Origin: Pirellulales bacterium
GTDB lineage: Bacteria; Planctomycetota; Planctomycetia; Pirellulales; UBA1268
NCBI GenBank assembly: GCA_018401745.1
Contig: JAGYJY010000016.1
Coordinates: forward strand, 62,001-126,000
Direction of reading: 5' to 3'
DNA: 64,000 bases
Numbering within the stretch: position 1 is the first letter of the stretch; each line of letters begins with the position of its first letter. This document shows, piece after piece, positions 34,915 through 44,240 of the stretch. A program made the position numbers and the translations under genes. The notes under the pieces were generated by a model. It was not told the origin of the DNA and did no database searches. It was given only the letters and a program-made list of their open reading frames with translations.

Positions 34915-35423
34915 CGGGTCGCCTCGACATCAAACTCACTCCGACTGACATCGAGCGTTGAGGTAAACACCACCGGCTCTTCAATCGGATCGACCGCGAG
35001 CACGGCCTCAATCTCAAATGCCACCGCTCGCTCCCCCGTTCGCCGCCCGAGCCGCTTGCCGGTCGGCTTCGAGAGCGTCACCCTCACCTGCTGCAGCCTC
35101 GGCTCAAAGCGTCGAATCGTGTCTTGGATCATCTGGCAGAGGCCGGCCTGATTGCGATCCCCGCGAACCTCGTAGCTTTGCAGATCGGGAAGCCCGTAGT
35201 TGACGAGCGAGTCGGCAAGCTCCGGGTAGCGCTCCACAGCAGGCGACAGCATCCGCCGGGCATTGAGGAGGCACTGCAGGTCGCGACACACGCTGGCACG
35301 AATCGTTTTCAAAACCGCCGCCTGCCTCCACGCAGGCTCGTGCTGCACGCCTGGCTCATCATCCAACAGCCGATCCAGCAGGCTGGGCAGGAGCGATGTT
35401 TCATCACGGGCGGTCGTACGCAT
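34911..35423 (-). CDS. tssE: TssE, T6SS baseplate gp25-like protein
   Basis: 170 residues from ATG 35423. SLLDRLLDDEP near the start, VCRDLQCLLNARR (residues about 45-57) and NYGLPDLQSY are the gp25/TssE hallmarks. The C-terminal TSTLDVSRSEFDVEATR completes the beta domain. TssE starts sheath polymerisation at the baseplate. The last four bases overlap tssF as ATGA. The frame extends back to 35615 through the methyltransferase 3' region but is not family-like there. The start lacks a clear Shine-Dalgarno. Confidence 0.93.
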   Translation of the reverse strand: MRTTARDETSLLPSLLDRLLDDEPGVQHEPAWRQAAVLKTIRASVCRDLQCLLNARRMLSPAVERYPELADSLVNYGLPDLQSYEVRGDRNQAGLCQMIQDTIRRFEPRLQQVRVTLSKPTGKRLGRRTGERAVAFEIEAVLAVDPIEEPVVFTSTLDVSRSEFDVEATR

Positions 35424-35514
35424 CAAAAAACCCCGCACAGGACAGCTGCCACGGCGAGTAGGAGAGTCGCTTCGTGCGAGCGAGTCTAGCCCAGAACAGC
35501 CAGTATCCGCCCCC

Positions 35515-36642
35515 TCAGGTCGTCTTTTCCACAACCAGCAGGTCGCTGCGATACTGCATGACGGCACGCTCATGGAGCCGCACCTGCCAGCCGCCCTGTG
35601 GCGGTTCCGCCACAATCCTCAAGCCTTCTACGGCAGCCGGATGGGCCCCGGGCGTCAGCAGGTCGCGGACAAGCTGTGCACTGCTCCCCCGTCCTGCTCC
35701 TCGCTGCGAGTGCCCACCCAGCCAGGCCTCGACCGGCGTCGCGGCCGCCGACCAGTCGTAGGGAGAGGCCACGATCCCGCAGCCATGCCGCTGCAGACAG
35801 CGGGCGATTTCACGCAGATGACTGATGGGCGAGGCCACACAGTCCAGAAGGTTGAGACTCGACGCGATGGCAAACTGCTCGCCGGCGAACGGCAGCACCG
35901 TCGCATCGCAACACCAGAAGTCGATCCGGCTGGCAGATGCCTCACGCAGCTGCGGCGAGATGGAAAAGCTGCGACGGTCGTAGGCAAGCCCGACTCGTCG
36001 CCGTGGATAGCAGACCTCGCCGCCGTCGCGGATCTGTCGGGCGAGCCGGAGCATGGAGAGATCCAGATCGATGCCGAGCACCGGTCGCTCCAGCTGGCTG
36101 GCAAGCTCGAATGTCGTGCGGCCCACAGCACAGCCCATGTCGACGGCGGGCCCTGCCGGTAGGGCGGATGCGGCCGCCAGCCCGGCCTCAAGCCCGCTGG
36201 TGAGCAGCCGCTGGACCGATCCGGGGGCTGCCTGTCCGTGATCGCCAGCTGCCTCAGCATCGCGGGCTTCCTGCGGATCCTGGTCGCCCCAGTGGTCCCA
36301 GGCATACGACGAGAGCCGCTGCCGCTCATCCTCAAACGACGTCCCAGCCCCACAGCAGTCGCCCAGCAGGCTTTCCACCGCTTCAGAAAACGCCTCTCGG
36401 CTGCGGATCCGTTCGATCCAGCCACGCACATACTCGCGAAGCTGCGGCACGATCAGGGGCACGCCATCGAGAATCGGAAACTCGTGCCGACAGGCCTGTT
36501 CACCGCACCGCAGGAGCCCCTCCTCAACATCGTTCTCCCGCTGCCGCTCGATCACCTCAAGACCAAGCACGGCGGGCGGGCGGCCCGCAAGCCTGCAGAC
36601 AGGGCAGATGGGCCGCAGCAGTTCAAAGAGTTCGAGTCGCAT
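35515..36642 (-). CDS. Zinc-ribbon SAM-dependent methyltransferase inside the T6SS operon
   Basis: 375 residues. The N-terminal CPVC near residue 14 with CGEQAC at about 46-51 and the following HEFPILDGVPLIVP resemble the Trm112-like zinc-binding segment placed before many methyltransferases. A Rossmann SAM-binding loop follows (AVDMGCAVGRTTFELA, about 167-182), with GIDLDLSML as the acidic ribose-binding strand. Substrate unknown. It is encoded between the PAAR gene (12 bases upstream) and tssE (91 bases downstream), all on one strand, so it is part of the T6SS transcript. It could modify a structural component, regulate assembly, or be an effector cargo. I cannot distinguish these from sequence. 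Confidence 0.75.
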   Translation of the reverse strand: MRLELFELLRPICPVCRLAGRPPAVLGLEVIERQRENDVEEGLLRCGEQACRHEFPILDGVPLIVPQLREYVRGWIERIRSREAFSEAVESLLGDCCGAGTSFEDERQRLSSYAWDHWGDQDPQEARDAEAAGDHGQAAPGSVQRLLTSGLEAGLAAASALPAGPAVDMGCAVGRTTFELASQLERPVLGIDLDLSMLRLARQIRDGGEVCYPRRRVGLAYDRRSFSISPQLREASASRIDFWCCDATVLPFAGEQFAIASSLNLLDCVASPISHLREIARCLQRHGCGIVASPYDWSAAATPVEAWLGGHSQRGAGRGSSAQLVRDLLTPGAHPAAVEGLRIVAEPPQGGWQVRLHERAVMQYRSDLLVVEKTT

Positions 36643-36654
36643 CGGGTTGAGCGG

Positions 36655-37041
36655 CTAGCCACCAATCAGAACGGTCGGACAGCCGGGCGGCATGACGGTG
36701 CCCGTGGGGCTGGGGATCGGTGCCACGCAGGTGGCGTGCGACGACATGTCGCCCACACGGGCCGCTGGCATGTTGCTGATCAGAACGGTGGCCGAGCCCT
36801 TGGCAACCATGCCCGGCCCCCCTGGCACACAGCCAGGCAGCATGCAGGGAGCGGTCGTGTCGGTCACACGCGCCGCGGGAGCCCCGCCAACCAGCACCGT
36901 CGCTGCCCCTGTGATGATCGACAACGGAAGTGCCGGATGAGGAACCGCTGTTGGCACGGGGGCAGGCGGATGGATCGGAGCATGGCAGTGGGGTGCGGCC
37001 TGCAGCACCATGTCTCCCAAACGAGCAGCTGGCATTCCCAT
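36655..37041 (-). CDS. PAAR-domain T6SS spike-tip protein
   Basis: 128 residues. PAAR motifs occur as MPAARLGDM near the start, GGAPAARVTD around residue 55 and SNMPAARVGDMSSH around 90. The internal Gly/Pro pattern and the His and Cys positions (HCHAP, CMLPGC, HATC) are consistent with the zinc-binding conical fold that caps VgrG. The C-terminal tail PTVLIGG is short and carries no toxin domain. AGGAG seven bases before ATG 37041 decides the start over the preceding GTG. In the operon it follows tagJ and precedes the methyltransferase. Confidence 0.92.
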   Translation of the reverse strand: MGMPAARLGDMVLQAAPHCHAPIHPPAPVPTAVPHPALPLSIITGAATVLVGGAPAARVTDTTAPCMLPGCVPGGPGMVAKGSATVLISNMPAARVGDMSSHATCVAPIPSPTGTVMPPGCPTVLIGG

Positions 37042-37086
37042 CACGGTTCTCCTGCGTGTCGCGGCGAGTGTCGCTCCGTCGTCATG

Positions 37087-37896
37087 CTACAGCGACGGTG
37101 AAAACTCGATCGCCTCGATCGCCAAGGCATCAAGTTCCTCCTCGCCATTGAGCACGTAGGAGCGTCTTCCAACGCCAACAATCGCGTCCCCGTCGCCGCC
37201 GACCCACTCGGTTCGACGGCCGAGTCGCGACAGCTCATCAGCCCCTGTGAGTGTGCCATAGATCGCTGGCACGTGGACCGTTGCATCGAAGGCGTCTTTT
37301 ACCGCCAGCTGCGCCTCCCGCCAGAGAAGATCGAGCGGCCGTTTGGGCGGCATGAAGGTGATCTTCTCGACGCGATTCATCTCAATCCAGAAATACTTGC
37401 CAGTTTGTGTGTAGACCTCAAACACTCCTGCGGTGATGTCATCGAGGTCCCGCAGGTCTTCAAAGGATCGCGGCTGGCCGGCCATCGTCAGGGTGCCGGC
37501 GAGGGCTGGCCTGGCGATCTCGGCCCGTGCCACGACTTCGCCAGCCTCCTGCGGCTTCCCGTCGCGGAGAAGCACGAAGGCCTCCAAGCGATCCCGCACC
37601 TCTTGGCCTGCGCCATCGAGAAGTTCGGGGACACGGCCCTCCTCGTAGAACTGCCGGCGGGCAGTCTCTGCTCGCAGCAGCTGACGAATCGGCGTCACCG
37701 CCACCGCGGCCTTTGGCTCGAGCGTCATCATCGTGTCGAACTGCGCGTCGGCTCGGTCATACTGGCCAGCGAGGATCAGGAGTTCGCCAAGCAGCCAGCG
37801 ATGCTCAAGATCCTTGGGCGAGGCCTTCACCTGGCTGGTCGCCGCGGTAATCGCATCGCTCAGCTGGCCTGCGTTTAACAGTTCGTGGGCGGTCAC
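37087..37896 (-). CDS. tagJ: TagJ/ImpE-family T6SS accessory protein
   Basis: 269 residues. The N-terminal helical repeats (LNAGQLSDAITAATSQVKASPKD onward) form a TPR-like bundle to about residue 110. The C-terminal ImpE domain carries FEDLRDLDDITAGVFEVYTQTGKYFWI and KRPLDLLWREAQLAVKD, the diagnostic stretches. In P. aeruginosa TagJ binds the sheath protein TssB and ClpV and modulates sheath recycling. It is encoded here directly after the sheath genes. The start is GTG 37896 with AAAGGA upstream. There is a 43-base gap to PAAR. Confidence 0.9.
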   Translation of the reverse strand: MTAHELLNAGQLSDAITAATSQVKASPKDLEHRWLLGELLILAGQYDRADAQFDTMMTLEPKAAVAVTPIRQLLRAETARRQFYEEGRVPELLDGAGQEVRDRLEAFVLLRDGKPQEAGEVVARAEIARPALAGTLTMAGQPRSFEDLRDLDDITAGVFEVYTQTGKYFWIEMNRVEKITFMPPKRPLDLLWREAQLAVKDAFDATVHVPAIYGTLTGADELSRLGRRTEWVGGDGDAIVGVGRRSYVLNGEEELDALAIEAIEFSPSL

Positions 37897-37968
37897 AGCG
37901 ACACATCCTTTCGTAAAGGCTTCAGGGCGTTGGTCTGGGCCGCGATGTCTGATCTGCAGACGGCGGCA

Positions 37969-39612
37969 TCACTGACCTTGTTTTTTGATGGTGGACACAA
38001 GCCGCAACGTGGCATCGAGTCGATCGATCTGAAAATGCGGCTGAAACCTCATGACGATCCGAAACTCTCCCGGTGCAGCCACGTCCTCCAGAACATCCAC
38101 CTCCGCCGCCCTCAGGGGCATGCGGGCTCGCGTCTCCGGCGATGCCTCATCGTCGGGAGTGACATACTCGTTGATCCAGTTGGAAAGAAACAGCCTGAGC
38201 TCAGCGGCCTCTTGGAAGCCACCCACTTTGTCTCGTCCAATCACCTTCAGATAGTGGGCAAACCGCGAGACACAGAGCACATACTGCAGCATAGAGGAGA
38301 TGGCGGCATTGGATGTTGCTGCCGGATCGTCGAAGAGCTCCAGCCGATGCAGCGATGAGTTGCTGTGAAACACCGCCTTTCCGTCGGGAAGACTCGAGCA
38401 CAGCGGGATCAAGCCGCAGTCTTCCAAAGAAATCTGCACCGCATCGGTCACGAATGCCTCTGCTGGCCCACGGAGGCGGCTTTCACCAAGCCCGTCATAG
38501 CCCTCACACGGCAGCCCTTCGACAACGCCGGCTCCAGCGGCCACCCGCGAGCCCCCGCGGATGTCGGCAAACCAGCCCGTTCTGCCAAACTCGCGGACAA
38601 TCACGCCAGCCAGTGGCCAGACGGCCGACATCCAGAGTCGGTTTCGTCCATCCGGCCCATCCTGCCGCTCACAGTAGCGAAATCCTCGCTGCGACCATGT
38701 CCGCTCAGCGCAACCCTCGGCGGCCGGCTGACCGAGCCAGCCATCAAAGGGCCGGCGGGCAAGCACTCGCGGCAGCGGCATGCCGACGAAGCGTGACTCA
38801 GGACGTTCCCGCAGGCCTCGCCACTTCACATAGTCTGGCGACGTCTGCATCACGGTGTCGGCCACGTGCATTTCAAGATCCGCCAGCGACTCAAGGCCAA
38901 GCAACTGGGGAGCCGGCGTGGCCAGCAGCGGTGCAAAGGCCGCCATCGCCACCTCCGACAGGCCGTTGAGCAGACTGACATCGTCCGGGTGGTGTGAAAA
39001 CTCGAAGTCGGTCACCAACAGGCCATAGGGCATTCCACCTGGCGACCCAAACTCCTCCTCATACACCTTCCGCCAGAGCTGCGAGCGGTCAAACTCGACG
39101 GCACTTTCGCGATCACGCCGCAGTTCGCGCTTCGAAACTGGCAGCACTCGGATCGCCACCCGCGCCGCCCCTGCAGCATCGTCGGTGGCCTGCTCCGCCT
39201 GATCCACAAGCCACCAAAGCCCCCGCCATGACGACTCCAGCCGCTGGACCTCCGGATGATGCAACACCGCATCGACCTGCAGCGCGAGGGCCTCGTCGAG
39301 CGCGGCGACATCATCTCCAAGCCTGATCAGCAGCTGCTCGCGGCTGAGCCGTTCTCCCAAGCCAACGCGAACAGCGGCCCAGGCCCGCAGCAGTTCCCCA
39401 GCCGAACTGGCATCAAGCAGCCTGGAGCCCGCTTCGCTCTGCTGGCGATCGCTGGCGATCGCCACACGACCAAGCAGGCCAGGAAGCGTGATCGGCTGCC
39501 TCTGGAGAGACACCGCAGCGGTGCCTCCCGGCCCCGCCTTGTCGGCAGGCTGATCCAAACGGCTCTCTTCGACAGCAGGCCGACCATCCTGCCGCGGGTC
39601 AGCCCAGGACAC
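37969..39612 (-). CDS. Second TssC-like sheath protein (divergent paralogue)
   Basis: 547 residues, about 45 longer than the TssC encoded just upstream. It keeps the family layout: VDAVLHHPEVQRLESSWRGL (residues about 110-130), KVYEEEFGSPGGMPYGLL, DVSLLNGLSEVAMAAFAPLL and a C-terminal FAHYLKVIGRDKVGGF close to [13 protein letters not shown] of TssC. It has an extra Pro/Gly-rich N-terminal 50 residues and replaced residues throughout. No second tssB is present. The 6-base gap to tssC implies strict co-expression. It may cap the sheath, sit at its base, or mix with TssC. The start GTG 39612 has GGGAGG upstream but at longer than normal spacing. Confidence 0.85.
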   Translation of the reverse strand: MSWADPRQDGRPAVEESRLDQPADKAGPGGTAAVSLQRQPITLPGLLGRVAIASDRQQSEAGSRLLDASSAGELLRAWAAVRVGLGERLSREQLLIRLGDDVAALDEALALQVDAVLHHPEVQRLESSWRGLWWLVDQAEQATDDAAGAARVAIRVLPVSKRELRRDRESAVEFDRSQLWRKVYEEEFGSPGGMPYGLLVTDFEFSHHPDDVSLLNGLSEVAMAAFAPLLATPAPQLLGLESLADLEMHVADTVMQTSPDYVKWRGLRERPESRFVGMPLPRVLARRPFDGWLGQPAAEGCAERTWSQRGFRYCERQDGPDGRNRLWMSAVWPLAGVIVREFGRTGWFADIRGGSRVAAGAGVVEGLPCEGYDGLGESRLRGPAEAFVTDAVQISLEDCGLIPLCSSLPDGKAVFHSNSSLHRLELFDDPAATSNAAISSMLQYVLCVSRFAHYLKVIGRDKVGGFQEAAELRLFLSNWINEYVTPDDEASPETRARMPLRAAEVDVLEDVAAPGEFRIVMRFQPHFQIDRLDATLRLVSTIKKQGQ

Positions 39613-39618
39613 CTGGCA

Positions 39619-41124
39619 TCAGCCTCCCTTCGCCGCAGCCGGAATCTTGGCAACCATCCGCAGACTGGTCGTCAGTTCCTCGAGCTGCAGCCACGGCCTC
39701 AGCCACGCCACCGCGTTGTAGCTGCCCGGTGCTCCGGGGATCTCCTCGACCTTGATTTCGGCCTCTGCCAGCGGATAGCGGGCCTTGACATCGTCGGAAG
39801 GATGCGGATCCGTCGAGACGTAGTTGGCAATCCAACGCTTCAGCCATTCTTCGCAGTCTTGTCGCTCCATGAACGACCCGATCTTGTCGCGGGCAATCAC
39901 CTTCAGAAAGTGCGCGATCCGCGACGTCGCCATGATGTAGGGAAGCCGAGCCGAGATCGAGGCATTCGCGGTGGCTTCTGGCCGGTCATACTTCTTGGCC
40001 TTCTGTGCTGTCTGTGCACCGAAGAACACCGCATAGTCTGTGTTCTTGTAGTGACACAGCGGCAGGAAGCCGAGCTTTGAGAGTTCGGCCTCGCGGCGGT
40101 CGGTGATCGCGATTTCCGTAGGACACTTCAGATCCTTATCGCCATCGTCGGCCGTGAAGACATGGGCAGGAAGCCCTTCCACCTTCCCGCCGTTCTCCGC
40201 ACCGCGGATTGCCGTACACCAGCCAAACTTGGCGTAGGCATCCGTCAGCCGAGAGCCGAGCACATACGACGTGTTCATCCACGCGTAGTGGCTGTGCGGC
40301 ACCGGCTTGGCGTTGCCCTTTTCGTCGAGCTCGACTTCCTCGAAATCAAACTCTTCGACCACCTTCGTGTTCTTGCCATAGGGAAGCCGCGACAGCGATC
40401 GCGGCATCGTCAGCACGACAAACCGCGAGTCGTCGGAGTCGCGAAAGCTCCGCCACTTGGTGTAGGACTCGTCGAGGAAAATCTTCTCCAGGTCGCGCGG
40501 CTTCGAGAGCTCCGTGAAGCTCTCCATGCCGAGCAGCTCGGGCCCCGACGCCGTCACGAAGGGGCAGAAGCCGGCAGCGCCGACCTGCGACATCTTTGAG
40601 AGCAGGTCGATGTCTTCCGGATGATTCGTAAACTCGTAGTCGCCGATCAGCGCTCCATAGGGCTCGCCGCCCGGGGAGCCAAACTCGGCTTCGTAGATCT
40701 TCTTAAAGATTTGGCTCTGATCGAACTCGATCGCTTTATCGAGATCTTTGAAGAGCTCCCGCTTGCCGATGTTCATCACGCGGATCTTCAGGTCCGCGCC
40801 GGTCTCAGAGTTCATCACCAGGTGATGCAGGCCTCGCCAGGAGCCCTCGAGCTTCTGATAGTCGGGATGATGGAGAATCTCCGCGAGCTGCCGAGACATC
40901 ACCGCATCAATCTGTGCGATCGCATTGCTGATCGTGCGGCTGATGTTCTTGTCGAACTGCACAGTGCCCTTGAGCGCTTCCTCAACGAGCGACCGCACCA
41001 GTTCGTCGCGGCGTGGCTTCTCCACCGCACGCGGCATCACGCTCGTGATCTGATCCAGCAGGCTGCCGGATGCTTCCGCGGAGCCGCCCGAGCCCTGACT
41101 TTCTGCTTCACCGGCAGTACTCAT
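39619..41124 (-). CDS. tssC: TssC, T6SS large sheath protein
   Basis: 501 residues, standard for TssC/VipB. Diagnostic stretches are [60 protein letters not shown] and [14 protein letters not shown], with the C-terminal handshake region [21 protein letters not shown]. It pairs with TssB to build the contractile sheath around the Hcp tube. AAGGA seven bases before ATG 41124 supports the start. Unusually it is separated from tssB by 174 bases that hold a short tandem repeat. Confidence 0.97.
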   Translation of the reverse strand: MSTAGEAESQGSGGSAEASGSLLDQITSVMPRAVEKPRRDELVRSLVEEALKGTVQFDKNISRTISNAIAQIDAVMSRQLAEILHHPDYQKLEGSWRGLHHLVMNSETGADLKIRVMNIGKRELFKDLDKAIEFDQSQIFKKIYEAEFGSPGGEPYGALIGDYEFTNHPEDIDLLSKMSQVGAAGFCPFVTASGPELLGMESFTELSKPRDLEKIFLDESYTKWRSFRDSDDSRFVVLTMPRSLSRLPYGKNTKVVEEFDFEEVELDEKGNAKPVPHSHYAWMNTSYVLGSRLTDAYAKFGWCTAIRGAENGGKVEGLPAHVFTADDGDKDLKCPTEIAITDRREAELSKLGFLPLCHYKNTDYAVFFGAQTAQKAKKYDRPEATANASISARLPYIMATSRIAHFLKVIARDKIGSFMERQDCEEWLKRWIANYVSTDPHPSDDVKARYPLAEAEIKVEEIPGAPGSYNAVAWLRPWLQLEELTTSLRMVAKIPAAAKGG

Positions 41125-41199
41125 AGGTTTTCCTTTTCAAGGCCCTTCTCCGGGCTCTTCCTGAGGGGCTGTGGCTGTGTGTGGCGAGTCAATCTCTTT

Positions 41200-41232
41200 C
41201 AGACTATTTCAGACGATTCAGACGATCTAGAC
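41200..41232. repeat. Short tandem repeat in the tssB-tssC spacer
   Basis: CAGAC recurs at 41200, 41210 and 41219, with a fourth degenerate copy (TAGAC) at about 41228. The units are 9-10 bases long (CAGACTATTT, CAGACGATT, CAGACGATC), close to one helical turn. This could be a protein-binding array or simple slippage. Confidence 0.5.
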
Positions 41233-41298
41233 GAGTCGGAGCAAGACCTGATCCACTCCGCAACGCAAAACGTCACGCCGCGGCTGCATGGCGCGGCG

Positions 41299-41835
41299 TC
41301 ATGATGCGTCATCAGAGCCGGCATCCCCCTGCGCGGCGTCTGAGACACCCATCTCTCCGGCAAGCTTCTGCAGCTGCTCGGCGTCTTTGAGCAGCTTCTC
41401 AAGTTCGCCTTCGAGCCCGTCGGCGCGATCCACTGCCGACATCAGTTCCCGGAGCCGGTTCCGTGTGTCGAGCAGCTTGCGGAGCGGCTCCACCTGCTCG
41501 ACGATCTTGGCGGGCTCAAAGTCTTCCATCGAAGAAAACTTCAGCTTGACTGCCATCTCGGAGCCGTCGTCGGCAAGCGTGTTGGCCACCCGCATCTCAA
41601 CGCCGGGTGTCATCCGCTTCATGACGTCGCTGAACGAGTCGCGATCGATCGACACAAACTTCCGATCCTTCAGCGGCTTGAGCGGCTCGGTTGGGTGCCC
41701 CGAGAAGTCGCCCATGACGCCGACGACGAAGGGCAGATCTTTCACAACTGTCGCGCCTTCGGTTTCCACCTCATAGGTGATGTGGACGCGGGGCTTGCGA
41801 ACCCGTGAGAGCTTTCCGTGAACGGACTCTGGCAT
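41299..41835 (-). CDS. tssB: TssB, T6SS small sheath protein
   Basis: 178 residues, standard for TssB/Vip[31 protein letters not shown] near the N-terminus, [20 protein letters not shown], and [20 protein letters not shown] towards the C-terminus are all family signatures. TssB and TssC heterodimers form the contractile sheath. The acidic C-terminal tail ends [18 protein letters not shown] before ATG 41835 supports the start. The 170 bases upstream (41836-42005) separate it from tssA and may carry a separate promoter, but I see no firm promoter elements there. Confidence 0.97.
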   Translation of the reverse strand: MPESVHGKLSRVRKPRVHITYEVETEGATVVKDLPFVVGVMGDFSGHPTEPLKPLKDRKFVSIDRDSFSDVMKRMTPGVEMRVANTLADDGSEMAVKLKFSSMEDFEPAKIVEQVEPLRKLLDTRNRLRELMSAVDRADGLEGELEKLLKDAEQLQKLAGEMGVSDAAQGDAGSDDAS

Positions 41836-42005
41836 TGACCTCTCCTTGAATCACCCGCAGGTGGACCTGTTCAGTTCAACTGTTTTAACAAGTGCGCATA
41901 CAACGGCGCTCGCCTCTCTCTGCCGCAACAGAAATCCCGCCCGCGGAGCGCACCATTCTCCAGGAAAGGCCGGATTCTACACTCTTTTTTCGCGGCTGCG
42001 AGCCC

Positions 42006-43166
42006 TCACGAAGAGTGTTCGTCGGGGAAAGGATCGATTCCCACGGCATTAAACAGAATGCTGAGAGCCGATTCATCTTTGAGCAGCTGACGGTAGTAGT
42101 CCTCTCGAGAGAGCCGCCCTAGCCGCACGACGCTCCGGATGTGGGCGGCAATCAGGCTGTGCGGATCATGATTCTCAAAGAAACCGGCGATCTTCTCCAG
42201 CTGCTCAAAGGCCTCCGACCGCGTCCGGATGCGGCCGACCGCGGTCGACACCCCCGCCTCGTCGCCGCCAGCCGCAGCGGCCTCCCCTTGCTGCTCCGGA
42301 TCCTCGTGCTCTGGCGTGCTCTCCGATATTGCCGAGGGAGCAAACACCTGGTACGCGGCCACACATTCTTCAAACACATCACGCAGCGGGCCAGCAGGCA
42401 GCACGGCAAGCCCGTGCGATACCTCGGCAATCGTTTCGGAGAGCTGCTCCCAGGCCGCAGCCGCCTGCTGCAGTTCGACAAACGACTCCTTGAGTTGTGA
42501 CTGGGCCGTTTCCTGAACAGCTTCGTCGAACTGCTTGGGTGACGTCGCCCCGCGTTCGATAGCGAGCTTCAGTTTTTCCTCATCCGATTCGCTCACCAGC
42601 TCGCGACTGCTCCGCCAGTGGCAGAGGCCATATTCCTCGCCATCACGGCTCTGCGTGAGTGGGATCCGGAGCATCGCCGGCACCAGCAGGCCCTCGGCAT
42701 CAACGCCAACAAGCCTCTGGATTGGCAGAACTTTCTCTTCCACGATTCCCGATTCATCGACCGGCCCGTCATCCGGATCTGGCACCGGATAGAGCGAATC
42801 CCACTGCGCTTCCGCCATCGCCCGCACCATCTCGAAGCCGAAGGCCAGCCCCAGAAACCCATCGGTGCGGGCCAGTGCTTCGATGCACAGCGCGGCAATC
42901 TCGAGATCGTGCGAACGCGTCTTCAGAATCTCAAGCGCCTGATCGCGAACCTCTTTCCAGATTGAGCGGGCTGCCGGCCAGCCACCATCAGCAAGATCAC
43001 CCTCGTCGGCCTTGCGTTCGATCCGCCTCGCTTCTTCCCGAAGGTCGCGAAGGGCAGACCTGACGGCTCGGCCCTGATCGCTGAGGCGAAGATTCTCACC
43101 GCTGGGCGTTTCCCCCTCAAGCGATGCCGCGGGGTCAAAGTCTTCAAAGTCGAAACTCAGCGGCAT
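42006..43166 (-). CDS. tssA: TssA, T6SS assembly protein (ImpA N-terminal domain type)
   Basis: 386 residues. The N-terminal half (about 1-190) is an ImpA_N domain, with GENLRLSDQG, the ALCIEALARTDGFLGLAFGFEM helix and WDSLYPVPDPDDGPVDES. The C-terminal helical part has SEAFEQLEKIAGFFENHDPHSLIAAHIRSV, the region where TssA proteins usually read AxFRxxEPxSP. TssA primes sheath and tube polymerisation, remaining at the baseplate or at the growing end depending on class. GGAG nine bases before ATG 43166 supports the start. It is the first structural gene of the reverse-strand operon, after the sigma-factor gene and a 204-base gap. Confidence 0.9.
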   Translation of the reverse strand: MPLSFDFEDFDPAASLEGETPSGENLRLSDQGRAVRSALRDLREEARRIERKADEGDLADGGWPAARSIWKEVRDQALEILKTRSHDLEIAALCIEALARTDGFLGLAFGFEMVRAMAEAQWDSLYPVPDPDDGPVDESGIVEEKVLPIQRLVGVDAEGLLVPAMLRIPLTQSRDGEEYGLCHWRSSRELVSESDEEKLKLAIERGATSPKQFDEAVQETAQSQLKESFVELQQAAAAWEQLSETIAEVSHGLAVLPAGPLRDVFEECVAAYQVFAPSAISESTPEHEDPEQQGEAAAAGGDEAGVSTAVGRIRTRSEAFEQLEKIAGFFENHDPHSLIAAHIRSVVRLGRLSREDYYRQLLKDESALSILFNAVGIDPFPDEHSS

Positions 43167-43370
43167 GACACCAGCTCCACGGCAAGCCCAGCCGGACAGT
43201 GCACGGCTGCAAAACCGACATCCCGCAAGGAGACGCTAAAGGGAAGCCTCTCGCGGCACCCCGCAACCCTACCTGACGCCGGCGGCGGTATCCGCCGGAG
43301 GCACTCCGCATTCCGCCATGTCCGCAGCAGGCCCTTCCGACGGGACCGCTTATTCAGGTTGTGACACAGC

Positions 43371-44018
43371 TTACGACGAACCGAAGCCGTGGGCATCCAG
43401 AGCGATCCGCAAGTCTGCCAGCGTGCGGTTTTGCAATCGGCTTGCCCACGCTGTGCTGATGCCCACGCGGCGGGCCGCCTCGGAAAGTGTTCGGCCCTCG
43501 AAAAACACCCCCCGTAGAAGCCCCGCCTCACGGGGCGGAAGATCGGCGATGGCCGACATCAAAAATGCGACCACCTCGCGATGCTCGGCCCTCGCTGTAG
43601 GGGAGGCGTCTGGGGCTGGAAGCGATGCCTCGCCGATCGGGCTGGGGGTCGCCCACCGCTGCGACAGTGTCTCCGAAGAACGAGTCGACCCACCTGCCGC
43701 CTGAGCATGCTCGTAGCCGCCCTTCTCAAACTCGATGCGGTCAAACCAGCTCATCTTGGCGAGGCCGTCGAGCATCGCCCCCCGCACCCGGTGCCAGGCA
43801 AACGTGGCAAACTTCAGCCCACGTTCTTCGTCAAAACGCTGCAAGGCCTCAAGCAGCCCGATCTGTCCGTAGGCGATCAGATCGTCGAGTTCCACCACAT
43901 GCGGCACCCGTCGATGGATTTTCCAGGCAATCGCCCGCACAAGCCCCTGAGAGAGCAGAAACGCCCGGTCCACATCAGCATGGCGGCGTGTCGCGGCGGA
44001 ACTGTCTTGGACGGTCAC
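43371..44018 (-). CDS. Sigma-70 family factor at the head of the T6SS operon
   Basis: 215 residues. Region 2 is clear (ELDDLIAYGQIGLLEALQRFDE and KFATFAWHRVRGAMLDGL, about 45-85), and region 4 has an HTH (LPPREAGLLRGVFF, then EAARRVGISTAWASRLQ, about 160-205). A Pro/Ala/Ser linker of about 60 residues replaces region 3. The region 2 wording resembles FliA/WhiG-type factors more than ECF. GGGAGG seven bases before GTG 44018 is a strong ribosome site. It is encoded on the same strand and immediately upstream of tssA, so a role in T6SS transcription is likely. No anti-sigma gene is adjacent. The alternative is a general regulator that happens to sit at the boundary. Confidence 0.85.
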   Translation of the reverse strand: MTVQDSSAATRRHADVDRAFLLSQGLVRAIAWKIHRRVPHVVELDDLIAYGQIGLLEALQRFDEERGLKFATFAWHRVRGAMLDGLAKMSWFDRIEFEKGGYEHAQAAGGSTRSSETLSQRWATPSPIGEASLPAPDASPTARAEHREVVAFLMSAIADLPPREAGLLRGVFFEGRTLSEAARRVGISTAWASRLQNRTLADLRIALDAHGFGSS

Positions 44019-44240
44019 CGAAAACCTCCCTCAGGCCCGTCGACACCGACGGCTTTTCACAACCTATCCGAACGAGCATGCTGCCAAAACAAATGGGTCA
44101 CAGGCGGCGACAGCGCGAACCTCGGATCACCAACAGCCGCCATGGCACGGGCATGACGGGAACTCCCAGGGGCGTATACTCGGCACACGCTGCGGCGCCG
44201 CAGGCCCTATGTTCGCTCCACGTTTGCTCATTTTCACGCC

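Noticed and set aside
36655..37041. PAAR protein as an evolved toxin-bearing PAAR
   Set aside because: At 128 residues it has only PAAR motifs and a seven-residue tail; there is no room for a toxin domain.
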